Assembly: GCF_002113025.1 (NCBI RefSeq)
Contig: NZ_NEJH01000003.1
Location: 186,001-250,000 of the forward strand
Origin: Pseudomonas sp. B28(2017)
GTDB taxonomy: Bacteria; Pseudomonadota; Gammaproteobacteria; Pseudomonadales; Pseudomonadaceae
DNA: 64,000 nt
Reading direction: 5' to 3'
Shown here: one piece after another, positions 8,000 through 16,063 of the stretch
Layout: the number at the start of each line of letters is the position of its first letter
How positions within the stretch are numbered: position 1 is the first letter of the stretch
Made by a program: the position numbers and the translations under genes
The notes under the pieces: model-generated
The model's input: the letters and a program-made list of their open reading frames with translations, nothing else
Told to the model about the DNA's origin: nothing
Database searches by the model: none

Positions 8000-9553
8000 A
8001 TGACTAGCGAACCACTGTCCTTGACCTTCAACCCGGCGGGTATCGAGCTTGATCGTCGTCAGGGGCTGAGTCTGCAGCTCTATCAGGCATTGCGGATGCG
8101 GGTGCTCGACGGGCGACTGGCCAGCGGCACGCGTCTGCCGGCCAGTCGGGATCTGGCTGCTGCGCTGGCGATTTCCCGCAACAGTGTAGTGCGTGCCTAC
8201 GATCAGCTTTACGCAGAAGGGTTTATCGAGGGGCGGGTAGGCGACGGGACTTACGTCGCGCAATTACCCCAGGCAACCTTGCCGGCCAAAAAACTATCCA
8301 CAAAAGTATCCACAGGGTTTTCAACAGGCTTACCCACAGCTTTATCCACAGATTGGCTTGATTTGTCTGTGGATTCATCCAGCAAAGTTACCCACAGGGA
8401 CGCCTTGACCCGCGTTGAAAAGAACCATTTACCCATGCCGCCCAGTGGTCCGCCCAGGGCTTTTCGGGTCGGTGTTCCGGCGTTCGATCTGTTTCCGTTC
8501 GAGGTCTGGGCCAAGCTGAATGCGGCTTTCTGGCGTAAACCGGATTTCCAGCAGTTGTGCTACGGCGACCCGGCAGGCGATGCGCGCTTGCGGGGGATGA
8601 TTGCGGCGTATCTACGCAGTTCGCGGGGTATGCAGTGCACGGCTGAACAAATTGTGATCACCAGTGGCGCGCAGCAGGGAATCAGCCTTTGTGCACAGCT
8701 GCTGGTGGAGCCGGGCGACGGTGTGGCGATTGAGAACCCGGGGTATCGGGCGGCAGGGCATGCGTTCGCCGTGGCGGGGGCGCGACTGCACGGGGTGTCA
8801 GTGGACAGCGAGGGCATCAATTGCAGCGAACTTGCAGGGCTCGATGATTGTCGGCTGACCTATGTCACACCGTCACATCAGTACCCCACCGGCGTGGTCA
8901 TGAGCCTGGCGCGACGCCTGGAATTGCTGGCCTGGGCCGAGCGCACCCAAGGCTGGATCGTCGAGGATGACTATGATGGCGAGTACCGATACAGCGGCGC
9001 GCCACTGGCACCTTTGGCTGCGCTCGATCGTCACGGGCGGGTGTTGTATGTCGGCACGTTCGGCAAAGTCGCCTTTCCAGCATTGCGCCTGGGTTATCTG
9101 GTGCTGCCGCCAGCGCTTGTAAACGTGTTCGCGCAGCGCAGAGCGGTGGATGTGCGGCATTCGGAAGTGAGTACTCAGGCGGTAATGGCCGAGTTCATGG
9201 CGGCCGGGCATTTTCAGCGGCACATCAGGCGTATGCGGCGTGCGGCACTGAGTCGGCGCAATGCATTGCTCAATGGTTGGCCTGCGGATATTCCAGGCAT
9301 CGGCAAGTTGCCCACTGTTGCCGCGGGGTTGCACATGACAGTACTGGTCGACAGCGTGGCACGTGAACGTGAGTTGATTGAGTTGGCGGGCAGTGTCGAT
9401 GTCGAGGTCAACGGCTTGAGCAGTTACTGGTTGCCGGAGTCCGCAACCCCGATGGATCAACGCGCCGGTCTGGTGCTGGGTTTTGCCGCGGTGCCCGAAA
9501 AGGCGATCGAGGCGGCATTGCAACGGTTGCGGGCGGTGTGGCGTGCTGGCTGA
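8000..9553 (+). CDS. MocR/PdxR-family regulator (GntR HTH fused to aminotransferase domain)
   Basis: A 517-residue regulator with an N-terminal GntR winged HTH (about 18-88: GLSLQLYQALRMRVLDG, ASRDLAAALAISRNSVVRAY) joined by a long linker to a fold-type I aminotransferase domain that binds PLP. The domain shows IVEDDYDGEYRYSG (cofactor aspartate) and TFGKVAFPALRLGY, whose FGK lysine should form the PLP aldimine. The linker contains five 4-residue repeats (LSTK, VSTG, FSTG, LPTA, LSTD; residues 99-118) written by a 12-bp DNA repeat that resembles DnaA boxes. Divergent orientation suggests it regulates the paiB-GNAT genes. The effector is unknown. Confidence 0.9.
   Translation: MTSEPLSLTFNPAGIELDRRQGLSLQLYQALRMRVLDGRLASGTRLPASRDLAAALAISRNSVVRAYDQLYAEGFIEGRVGDGTYVAQLPQATLPAKKLSTKVSTGFSTGLPTALSTDWLDLSVDSSSKVTHRDALTRVEKNHLPMPPSGPPRAFRVGVPAFDLFPFEVWAKLNAAFWRKPDFQQLCYGDPAGDARLRGMIAAYLRSSRGMQCTAEQIVITSGAQQGISLCAQLLVEPGDGVAIENPGYRAAGHAFAVAGARLHGVSVDSEGINCSELAGLDDCRLTYVTPSHQYPTGVVMSLARRLELLAWAERTQGWIVEDDYDGEYRYSGAPLAPLAALDRHGRVLYVGTFGKVAFPALRLGYLVLPPALVNVFAQRRAVDVRHSEVSTQAVMAEFMAAGHFQRHIRRMRRAALSRRNALLNGWPADIPGIGKLPTVAAGLHMTVLVDSVARERELIELAGSVDVEVNGLSSYWLPESATPMDQRAGLVLGFAAVPEKAIEAALQRLRAVWRAG
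8294..8396. repeat. 12-bp tandem repeat of DnaA-box-like sequence inside the mocR-type gene
   Basis: Five consecutive 12-base units start at 8294, 8306, 8318, 8330 and 8342. Their first nine bases are CTATCCACA, GTATCCACA, TTTTCAACA, TTACCCACA and TTATCCACA; the last is a perfect match to the DnaA box and three others differ by one base. Further matches follow at 8388-8396 (TTACCCACA) and, reversed and weaker, at 8368-8376. The repeat is in frame and encodes the linker, using TTA, CTA, GTA and ACA codons that are rare in Pseudomonas. Whether DnaA binds is untested. Confidence 0.75.
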
Positions 9554-9562
9554 AGCGCGGGC

Positions 9563-9589
9563 AAAAAAGACCTGCGCAAACGCAGGTCT
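9563..9589 (-). terminator. Rho-independent terminator of the amidohydrolase/polyamine-binding operon
   Basis: On the minus strand the perfect 9-bp stem AGACCTGCG-TTTG-CGCAGGTCT is followed by six T residues, 27 bases after the stop of the binding-protein gene. It also separates this operon from the convergent mocR-type gene. Confidence 0.9.
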
Positions 9590-9615
9590 CGATGACGACG
9601 GGAACGAGGCGGTTG

Positions 9616-10716
9616 TCAGGTTCCGGACTTGATCTTGGTCCAGGCCCGGGTCCGCGCACGTTCGGCATCGCGCGGCAGCGGTTGCAGGGTGTAGAGCGTG
9701 CCCATCGCCGTTTCGGTTGGGTACAGGTTCGGGTTATTGCGGATTGCCGGATCGACCAGTTCCGTGGCGTCCTTGTTCGGGTTCGGGTAACCGACGAAGT
9801 CGCTGACCGGTGCGATCACCTGGGGTTGCAGCAAGTAGTTGATGAAGGTGTAGGCGTCCTCCGGGTTCTTCGCGCCTTTGGGGATAGCGAGCATGTCGAA
9901 CCAGATCGGCGCGCCTTCCTTGGGCAGGCGCATGTCGACGACCACGCCGTTCTTGGCTTCCTTGGCGCGGTTGGCGGCCTGGGAAAAGCTGCCGGAGTAA
10001 CCGACCGCCACGCAGATGTCACCGTTGGCGATATCGGCCATGTACTTGGAAGAGTGGAAGTAGGTGATGTACGGGCGGATCTTCATCAACAGCGCTTCAG
10101 CCTTGTCGTAGTCCGCAGGCTTTTTGCTGTTGGGGTCAAGGCCCAGGTGTTGCAGGGCCAGCGGCAGGATCTCCGACGGCGAGTCGAGCAGGGCGACGCC
10201 GCACTGTTTGAGCTTGCTGATGTTCTCTTCCTTGAAGATCAGGTCCCAGCTGTCCACCGGGGCGTTGTCGCCGAGTACAGCCTTGACCTTGGCTGGGTTG
10301 AAGCCGATCAGGATGGTGCCGTACATGTAGGGCACGGCGAATTTGTTGCCCGGGTCGTTGGCCTCGATCAGCTTCATCAGCTTGGGATCGAGGTGGTTCC
10401 AGTTCGGCAACTTGCTGCGATCCAGTGGCTGGAACACGCCGGCTTCGATCTGCTTGGCGAGGAACACGTTGGACGGCACCACCACGTCGTAGCCGGAGTT
10501 GCCGGTCAGCAGCTTGGCTTCAAGGGCTTCGTTGGTATCGAAGATGTCGTAGACCAGTTTGGTCTGGGCGTTCTGCGCCTTGAAATCTTCCAGGGCCTTG
10601 GGAGTGATGTAGTCGAACCAGTTGTAGACGCGCAGCGTGCGTTCTTCTGCGTGCACGGCACCACCGAGCAGCGTGGCGCACAGCGCGGGAGCGATAAAGC
10701 GCTTGAGTCTGTTCAT
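9616..10716 (-). CDS. Periplasmic polyamine-binding protein (PotF/SpuD type)
   Basis: A 366-residue substrate-binding protein of a putrescine/spermidine-type ABC importer. It has a signal peptide (MNRLKRFIAPALCATLLGGA, cleavage near AHA-EE), then RTLRVYNWFDYITPKALEDF, the hallmark PotF/PotD start, with aspartate and tryptophan positions such as YDVVVPSN and DSWDLIF. The start at 10716 is preferred over 10731 because of the AGGAAA ribosome site and signal peptide. No permease or ATPase genes follow, so it must use subunits encoded elsewhere. It lies 11 bases after the acetylpolyamine amidohydrolase gene. A CA-rich AACAACAA motif abuts the start codon. Confidence 0.9.
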   Translation of the reverse strand: MNRLKRFIAPALCATLLGGAVHAEERTLRVYNWFDYITPKALEDFKAQNAQTKLVYDIFDTNEALEAKLLTGNSGYDVVVPSNVFLAKQIEAGVFQPLDRSKLPNWNHLDPKLMKLIEANDPGNKFAVPYMYGTILIGFNPAKVKAVLGDNAPVDSWDLIFKEENISKLKQCGVALLDSPSEILPLALQHLGLDPNSKKPADYDKAEALLMKIRPYITYFHSSKYMADIANGDICVAVGYSGSFSQAANRAKEAKNGVVVDMRLPKEGAPIWFDMLAIPKGAKNPEDAYTFINYLLQPQVIAPVSDFVGYPNPNKDATELVDPAIRNNPNLYPTETAMGTLYTLQPLPRDAERARTRAWTKIKSGT

Positions 10717-10723
10717 TGTTGTT
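10716..10723 (-). promoter_or_regulatory. CA motif (Hfq/Crc-type) at the polyamine-binding gene start
   Basis: AACAACAA on the minus strand overlaps the first base of the ATG and directly follows the AGGAAA ribosome site. It fits AANAANAA, the A-rich motif that Hfq and Crc bind to block translation in Pseudomonas. The match is exact, but regulation is inferred. Confidence 0.5.
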
Positions 10724-10727
10724 TTCC

Positions 10728-11759
10728 TCACTGAGCGCTTTCAAAGCCTTCGAGTACGTTCACGGCGTTGATGCCGATTTCTTCCACCGCATAACCGCCT
10801 TCCATCACGAACAGCGTTGGTCTGCCGAGGCCTGCAATGCGCTTGCCCATGGCCAGGTAATCCGGGCTGTCGAGCTTGAATTGCGAGATCGGATCGTCCT
10901 TGAAGGTGTCGACGCCCAGGGACACGACGATGATGTCGGCACCGTAGTTGTCGATCTCTTTGCAGGCTTGCTCCAGCGCCGCACTCCAGGTGTCCCAGCC
11001 CGAGCCTGCGGCCAGCGGATAGTTGAAGTTGAAGCCTTCACCGGCACCTTCGCCCAGCTCGTCTTCATAGCCGAGGAAGAACGGAAACTCGGCTTCCGGG
11101 TGACCGTGGATCGAGGTGAACAGCACATCGCTGCGCTCGTAGAAAATCGACTGGGTGCCGTTGCCGTGGTGGTAATCGACGTCGAGGATCGCGACCTTTT
11201 TATGGCCCTGATCGAGGAATGCTTGCGCTGCGATGGCGGCGTTGTTGAGGTAGCAATAGCCGCCCATCAAATCGCTGGCGGCGTGGTGTCCCGGTGGACG
11301 GCACAGGGCGAAGGCACTGCGGGCGCCGCGCTGGATTTCCGCCTGGGCGGTCAGCGCCACTTGCGCTGCGCTGTACGCCGCCTGCCAGGTGCCAGCGGTG
11401 ATCGGGGCGCCCCCATCGAAGCTGTAGTAACCGAGTTCGCCATGCAGGCTGGTGGGCTTGATTTGGCGCAGGGTACGAGCGGGCCAGGTGTAGGGCAGCA
11501 GGTCACCGTCGGTGTTGAATTCGATCCAGCGTGCCCAGGCACCCTTGAAGAACTCGAGGTAGTCGCGACTATGGATGCGCGCAATCGGCTCCAGGCCGAA
11601 ATCCTTCGGTGCTTCGACGGGCCCCAGGTCCTGGTTTTTTACCCGTTGCAGCACGTGGTCTGCACGCGATGGCATCTCGAAGCAGGGCTTGAGTTGACCA
11701 TCGATCAATTCACAACGGCCGTGGTGCAGGTGGTGATCATCCGAGTAGATCGTCAGCAT
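10728..11759 (-). CDS. Acetylpolyamine amidohydrolase (histone deacetylase superfamily)
   Basis: A 343-residue zinc amidohydrolase expected to remove acetyl groups from acetylputrescine, acetylcadaverine or acetylspermidine. HDAC-fold motifs are intact: CRPPGHHA (about 153-160), DVDYHHGNGTQ (zinc-binding Asp/His, about 194-204), GVDTFKDDP and MEGGYAVEE with the catalytic tyrosine. The insert FPFFLGYEDELGEGAGEGF is typical of polyamine deacetylases rather than histone-type enzymes. It is co-transcribed with the polyamine-binding protein gene. P. aeruginosa has similar enzymes (Aph family). The ATG at 11759 is preceded immediately by AACAAGAA, a CA motif. Confidence 0.9.
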   Translation of the reverse strand: MLTIYSDDHHLHHGRCELIDGQLKPCFEMPSRADHVLQRVKNQDLGPVEAPKDFGLEPIARIHSRDYLEFFKGAWARWIEFNTDGDLLPYTWPARTLRQIKPTSLHGELGYYSFDGGAPITAGTWQAAYSAAQVALTAQAEIQRGARSAFALCRPPGHHAASDLMGGYCYLNNAAIAAQAFLDQGHKKVAILDVDYHHGNGTQSIFYERSDVLFTSIHGHPEAEFPFFLGYEDELGEGAGEGFNFNYPLAAGSGWDTWSAALEQACKEIDNYGADIIVVSLGVDTFKDDPISQFKLDSPDYLAMGKRIAGLGRPTLFVMEGGYAVEEIGINAVNVLEGFESAQ

Positions 11760-11767
11760 TTCTTGTT
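11760..11767 (-). promoter_or_regulatory. CA motif (Hfq/Crc-type) at the amidohydrolase start
   Basis: AACAAGAA lies between the GGAG ribosome site and the ATG of the acetylpolyamine amidohydrolase gene and fits AANAANAA. With the similar motif at the next gene, it suggests catabolite repression of the whole operon. This is a sequence match only. Confidence 0.5.
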
Positions 11768-11929
11768 CTCCGCAGGCTGATTCGGTTGAACACAGTCTTG
11801 CGGCGCGCAGGGTTTAGGAGAACGGCAGGAAAGGCCAAAAGGGGATCGATATGGCCAAAACATTTGACCGAAATTCGCCCCTTGATGGCGCGATGGCGCA
11901 CTGACCTTGGGCTTGGAGCACAGGGGGTG

Positions 11930-12925
11930 TCAGTGCGGCCTGAACTGACTCGGCGCTACACCGCTCCAGCGCACAAAGGCATGGCGAAAACTGGCGGTCT
12001 CGCTGAAGCCCAGGGCCTCGGCGATTTGATAGATCGGCAGTTGATCCTCGCAAAGCATTTGCTTGGCCTGCTCAAAGCGCAGTTCGTCGAGCAACTCCTG
12101 ATAGCTGCAACCCATGTCCTTGAGATGCCGGCGCAAGGTCCGCGCCGAGCAATTCATCTGCTCGGCCAGGCCCTCCAGCCCTGGCGCCGCATTCAATTGC
12201 GCGCTGAGCAATTGGCGAATCCGCCCGAGCCAGGCCTGGCGCCCGGTGAACTCGATGTTCTGTTTGCGGCAGCGTTCGGCCATGGCTTGATGGGTGATCA
12301 CATCGGCCAGCGGCAACGGCTGGTCGAGCCAGCGCTTGTCAAAGGCGAAGGCATTGTTGCGCGCGCCAAAGTGCAAAGGGCAATCGAAGTGTTCGGCGTA
12401 GCTTGGCTCGTAGTCGGGCGCGGCATGTTCAAAGCGTGCGCCGAGCAAGGGCAGAGGATGGCCTAGCAGGTCGTCGCAGGTGACTTTCAGCGACACCAGG
12501 CAGAATTCGGCGTTGAACACCGCCATGGCCGGGCTCTCGCGGTAATCGGCGGCCGCGAACCAGATGCGCTCGCCATCGTCTTCAAGGCTCAGTTCGAAAA
12601 GTGTTCCCAGCAGCGCCGGATAGCGCATTGCCAGACGCAAAGCGTCACCGAAGGTGGCACTGGTGAGCAGGGCGTAACCGAGTATGCCGTAGCAGGAAAC
12701 GTGCATCCGCCGGCCCAGTTCCAGGCCGATGTCACGCTTGAGGGCGACGGCGTTGGCACAGACCTGCATTTCCTGATTGGTGGTGATGCGTGTGTCGGCG
12801 CGGTTCAGATCCGCCGCACTGATGCCGCTTCCGGCCAGCAGTGCCTCACTGGACAAGCCGTCGGCCTTGAAGGCGTTGAGCACCAGGGAGACGGCGTTGA
12901 GGGTGGTGAGGTGGGAATGGAGCAT
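11930..12925 (-). CDS. AraC-family transcriptional regulator
   Basis: A 331-residue regulator with the long N-terminal arabinose-binding-like domain of the OruR/ArgR-type AraC branch (about 20-205) and a C-terminal double HTH (about 235-330). The HTH includes GLEGLAEQMNCSARTLRRHL and IYQIAEALGFSETASFRHAF, ending with the family motif GVAPSQFR. It lies 170 bases upstream of, and on the same strand as, the amidohydrolase and polyamine-binding genes, so it may control them in response to a polyamine or amino acid. The effector cannot be read from sequence. Confidence 0.88.
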   Translation of the reverse strand: MLHSHLTTLNAVSLVLNAFKADGLSSEALLAGSGISAADLNRADTRITTNQEMQVCANAVALKRDIGLELGRRMHVSCYGILGYALLTSATFGDALRLAMRYPALLGTLFELSLEDDGERIWFAAADYRESPAMAVFNAEFCLVSLKVTCDDLLGHPLPLLGARFEHAAPDYEPSYAEHFDCPLHFGARNNAFAFDKRWLDQPLPLADVITHQAMAERCRKQNIEFTGRQAWLGRIRQLLSAQLNAAPGLEGLAEQMNCSARTLRRHLKDMGCSYQELLDELRFEQAKQMLCEDQLPIYQIAEALGFSETASFRHAFVRWSGVAPSQFRPH

Positions 12926-12985
12926 GGCGGCTTCCAGCCTTGGGATAGCTGGAACACAGCAAGTTATATGCCGAGCGTTGGAAAC

Positions 12986-13014
12986 TGTAGGAGCAGCCGG
13001 TCGACGCTCCTACA
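12986..13014. repeat. REP-like palindrome (TGTAGGAGC type)
   Basis: TGTAGGAGC...GCTCCTACA forms a stem with a central GGTCGACG-rich loop, in the gap between the asparaginase stop and the AraC-type gene start. It may help end asparaginase transcription. Confidence 0.65.
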
Positions 13015-13029
13015 AGGATTGGTACTGTG

Positions 13030-14034
13030 TCAGCTCAATTCGCCGCAGAGGTCGAGTTCAACGAGACGGCGAATCTCGGCAGTTTCGAGCCCGGCTCCCA
13101 GCAAACCATGCAACTTGCCAAACGCTGCCTCACGGGTCATGCCGCCACCGGATAGCACGCCAACGCCACGCAACCGGCTGCCTGCCTCGTAGACATCAAG
13201 CTTGACGCCACCTTCGTGGCATTGCGTGACTGCGACCACCACCACGCCCTTGTCCCGTGCACGGCCAAGGCTGGCGAGAAACCCTGGGTTGTCGCTCGGA
13301 CCGGTACCGCTGCCGTAGCACTCCAGCACCAGGCCCTGAATGCCGCTGTCGAGCAAGCCATCCAGCACCTCGGCGCTAATGCCGGGAAACAGTGGCAGCA
13401 CCGCGACGTTCGCCAATTGTCTGGGGTGGTTGTAATTCAACGGTGTTGGTAGCGAAGGCACTTTCACGCCGCCGCCCTGACGTTCCAGTCGCTTGAACGG
13501 ATGACGGCCAAAACTGCGTACCTTGGCGCAACGGGTCGGGTCCAGCAGTTCGCCATGGAAGTACAGGTGCACGCCCGGCGCGAGGCCATGACCCAGTGCA
13601 ACCAGCGCACCGCCGAGGTTTTCCCAGGCGTCGCTGTCGGTGACGCCGGCCGGCAGCATGGAACCGGTGAAGCACACGCGGGCATGCAGGCCGAGCAGTT
13701 GGAAGCTCATGGCGGCCGCACTGTAGGCCAGAGTGTCGGTGCCATGCAGGATCAACACGCTGTCGCAGCCCTGAACATCCACCGCATCGACCACCGCTTC
13801 ACGCAACTGCTGCCAGTACGTCGGGGTCATGTTGGCGCTGTCGATCAGCGGCGACATCTCGCGAAAGCGCCACTGTGGCACCACCAGCTCGGGTTGGCTG
13901 TGCAGATACTCTCGCATCCGCGCTTCGAAACCGGATGCCGGGGCCAGGCCATGGGCGCTGGCCTGCATGCCGATGGTGCCGCCGGTATAGAGCACCATGA
14001 CGTGCTGGGCGGCAGGGTAAGTCGAGGAATTCAT
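13030..14034 (-). CDS. L-asparaginase (type I-like, cytoplasmic)
   Basis: Hydrolyses asparagine to aspartate and ammonia. The 334-residue protein has no signal peptide and carries both catalytic threonine motifs: VLYTGGTIGMQ (residues 14-24) and LILHGTDTLAYSA (about 93-105), the latter with the Thr-Asp pair. FTGSMLP and LECYGSGTGP are also conserved. Lack of a signal peptide suggests the cytoplasmic class. It sits near an Na+/alanine symporter and aspartase gene, which together would feed asparagine carbon into fumarate. The ATG at 14034 has a GGAGAG ribosome site. Confidence 0.9.
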   Translation of the reverse strand: MNSSTYPAAQHVMVLYTGGTIGMQASAHGLAPASGFEARMREYLHSQPELVVPQWRFREMSPLIDSANMTPTYWQQLREAVVDAVDVQGCDSVLILHGTDTLAYSAAAMSFQLLGLHARVCFTGSMLPAGVTDSDAWENLGGALVALGHGLAPGVHLYFHGELLDPTRCAKVRSFGRHPFKRLERQGGGVKVPSLPTPLNYNHPRQLANVAVLPLFPGISAEVLDGLLDSGIQGLVLECYGSGTGPSDNPGFLASLGRARDKGVVVVAVTQCHEGGVKLDVYEAGSRLRGVGVLSGGGMTREAAFGKLHGLLGAGLETAEIRRLVELDLCGELS

Positions 14035-14056
14035 GGAGACTCTCCGAGAACAATGA

Positions 14057-14098
14057 CTTCCCTTGTGGGAGCGAGCAGGCTCGCTCCCACAAGGGAAG
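14057..14098. repeat. REP palindrome with 20-bp perfect arms
   Basis: A perfect inverted repeat with 20-base arms (outer CTTCCCTTGTGGGAGCGAGC) and a 2-base centre AG. It combines the GTGGGAGCGAGC REP core with a CTTCCCTT extension and lies between the symporter stop (14114) and the asparaginase start (14034). It is likely to reduce read-through or stabilise the upstream mRNA. Confidence 0.8.
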
Positions 14099-14113
14099 GT
14101 GCACTTTAACCGA

Positions 14114-15565
14114 TCAGCGTTGCGCTGCGGGTACGCCTTGCGGCTCAGCTTCAGCCTTGGTGGCGGCGGCTGGCGGGTTCGCCGGCCAGGCTTTCAGGTC
14201 CAGATCCAGATCCGGGAATTTGCTCGAATCGAATACCGGTGTGGTGATGCCAGCAGCGCGCTGGTCATCGTAGTCACGCAGGATGCGCATGCCGACCTTG
14301 AACAGCAGGAACAGCGCGATCAGGTTGACGAACGCGAGCATGGTCATGGTGATGTCGGCGAAGGCGAACACCGTGCCGAGGTTTTCGATGGCGCCCCAGA
14401 AAATCAGGACCAGTACCAGTGCGCGATAGCCCATCAGCGCCTTGCTGTTTTCACCAATCAAAAAGCGCAGGTTGCTCTCGCCCAGGTAGTAGTTGTAGAG
14501 GATCGAAGTGAACACGAACAACGCCAGGGCCACGGAGATGAACATCCGGCCCCAGTCACCGACCACGGCGGCCAGCGAGTTCTGGGTCAGGGCAATGCCG
14601 TCGCCTTCGAAGCCCGGGGTGTAGAAGCCCGAGAGCAGGATCAGCAGTGCGGTGCAGGTGCAGATCACGAAGGTATCGAGGAACACGCTGAACGCCTGCA
14701 CCACACCTTGTGCCACCGGGTGCTCGACCGACGCAACCGCCGCCACGTTCGGCGCACTGCCAAGGCCCGCTTCGTTGGCGAACACGCCACGCTTGACGCC
14801 CATGATAATCGCGCTGCCGATCAGCCCGCCGAAAGCCTGGTCGAGGCCGAAGGCACTCTTGACGATGGTCATCAGCATGCCCGGCACCTGGTCGAACTGC
14901 AGCACGATCACATAGATGGTCACGCCGATGTACACCAGGGTTTTCACGGGTACCAACAGGTCAGCGACCTTGGCGATGCGCTTGATCCCGCCGATGAACA
15001 CCAGGCCCAGCAGTACGGCCAGGCCGATGCCGGTGTAGGTCGTGTCCAGACCGAACGCGTTGTTCAGCGAGTGCGTTACGGCGTGGGATTGCAGGCCGTT
15101 GAACGCGAAGCCGAAGGTGATCAGCAGCAAGAATGCCATGATCATCCCCAACCAGCGTTTTTGCAGGCCGTGCTGGATGTAGTAGGACGGGCCGCCGCGG
15201 AACGTGCCGTCCGAATCGGTGCGTTTGTAAAGCTGGCCGAGGGAACACTCGAAGAAGCTGCTGGACATGCCGACCAATGCAGTCACCCACATCCAGAACA
15301 CCGCCCCGGGCCCACCGAGGGTCACGGCGATGCCGACACCGGCAATGTTGCCCGCACCGACGCGGCCGGCGAGGCTGAGCATCAGGGCCTGGAACGAACT
15401 GAGTTGCCCGGCGCTGCTTTTGAGGCTGTCGCGGAACACCGCGAACATGTGGAAGAAGTGACGCAGTTGAACGAAACGCGAGCGGATCGTGAAGTAGCTA
15501 CCGAGCCCGACAATGAGCGCGATCAGTACTTTCCCTGAGAGGAAGTCGTTAATGACTTCGAGCAT
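14114..15565 (-). CDS. Sodium:alanine/glycine symporter (AGCS family)
   Basis: A 483-residue inner-membrane carrier importing alanine or glycine with Na+. About ten hydrophobic segments are visible, and AGCS signatures are present: LSLAGRVGAGNIAGVGIA near residue 63-80, the region around FRGGPSYYIQHGL, and GVKRGVFANEAGLGSAPN near 257-275. The C-terminal 35 residues are a hydrophilic Ala/Pro-rich tail. The ATG at 15565 is preceded by AGCGAGGAA. The gene is monocistronic or heads a transcript with asparaginase, separated by a REP palindrome. Confidence 0.9.
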   Translation of the reverse strand: MLEVINDFLSGKVLIALIVGLGSYFTIRSRFVQLRHFFHMFAVFRDSLKSSAGQLSSFQALMLSLAGRVGAGNIAGVGIAVTLGGPGAVFWMWVTALVGMSSSFFECSLGQLYKRTDSDGTFRGGPSYYIQHGLQKRWLGMIMAFLLLITFGFAFNGLQSHAVTHSLNNAFGLDTTYTGIGLAVLLGLVFIGGIKRIAKVADLLVPVKTLVYIGVTIYVIVLQFDQVPGMLMTIVKSAFGLDQAFGGLIGSAIIMGVKRGVFANEAGLGSAPNVAAVASVEHPVAQGVVQAFSVFLDTFVICTCTALLILLSGFYTPGFEGDGIALTQNSLAAVVGDWGRMFISVALALFVFTSILYNYYLGESNLRFLIGENSKALMGYRALVLVLIFWGAIENLGTVFAFADITMTMLAFVNLIALFLLFKVGMRILRDYDDQRAAGITTPVFDSSKFPDLDLDLKAWPANPPAAATKAEAEPQGVPAAQR

Positions 15566-15852
15566 GGATTATTCCTCGCTGTTTTTTGTGTAGGCAAATG
15601 CTGGCCGGGTAGACACATCGAGTTACACCCCTAGGCGCGCGGCACAATGGGCGGTTCGAAGTTCGTCCCGGTTTCATATTGCGGGTTTGTTATTAGTTCG
15701 GGTTTCGCATGGGTTGTGGCCTCGCTACCGACGACCGCTCACGCGAAGAGGGGCGGCACTATACCGATGACAGTGCCGTCCGTCTGCACGGTTGTGGTGC
15801 ATTCGGTGAGGTGAAGCCTTTGAAATACCTGACATTTTTGCTGTCAGGCTAT

Positions 15853-15940
15853 TGTGGGTGCGAGCCTGCTCGCGATTCAGGCGCCACGGTTTTACAGCTA
15901 CACCGTGTCATCGTTTATCGCGAGTGGGCTCGCTCCCACA
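15853..15940. repeat. Inverted REP pair (REPIN)
   Basis: Two REP copies face each other: TGTGGGTGCGAGCCTGCTCGCGA at the left (one base off the usual core) and TCGCGAGTGGGCTCGCTCCCACA at the right, about 40 bases apart. Confidence 0.75.
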
Positions 15941-15966
15941 GAAGACGTTTGTCCGTTCAAATGGTT

Positions 15967-16001
15967 AAAAAAAAGGGCCTGGAGATTGATCTCCAAGCCC
16001 T
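15967..16001 (-). terminator. Rho-independent terminator of aspA
   Basis: On the minus strand, GGGCTTGGAGAT-CA-ATCTCCAGGCCC (one mismatch) is followed by eight T residues, about 60 bases beyond the aspA stop codon. Confidence 0.85.
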
Positions 16002-16063
16002 CAAAAGGTGAGAGGTGTCTAGTCCCTCGACCTGGTGAGCGGTGCTACAGGTAACGCGTCGGG

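Larger units (their letters stand above)
15566..16015. other. Long intergenic region before the symporter gene
   Basis: About 500 bases separate aspA from the symporter gene, both on the minus strand. It holds the symporter promoter region nearest the gene, an inverted REP pair (15853-15940) and the aspA terminator (15967-16001). No convincing gene was found; the short frames over it lack ribosome sites and cross the REP elements. Confidence 0.6.

Noticed and set aside
8294..8396. Replication origin suggested by the DnaA-box cluster
   Set aside because: It lies inside an intact reading frame, without an AT-rich unwinding element beside it and without dnaA, dnaN, rpmH or parAB nearby. A titration or chance repeat is more likely than an origin.
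15709..16011. Small gene in the aspA-symporter gap
   Set aside because: The 100-codon frame runs through a REP pair and the aspA terminator and has no ribosome site or recognisable domain.
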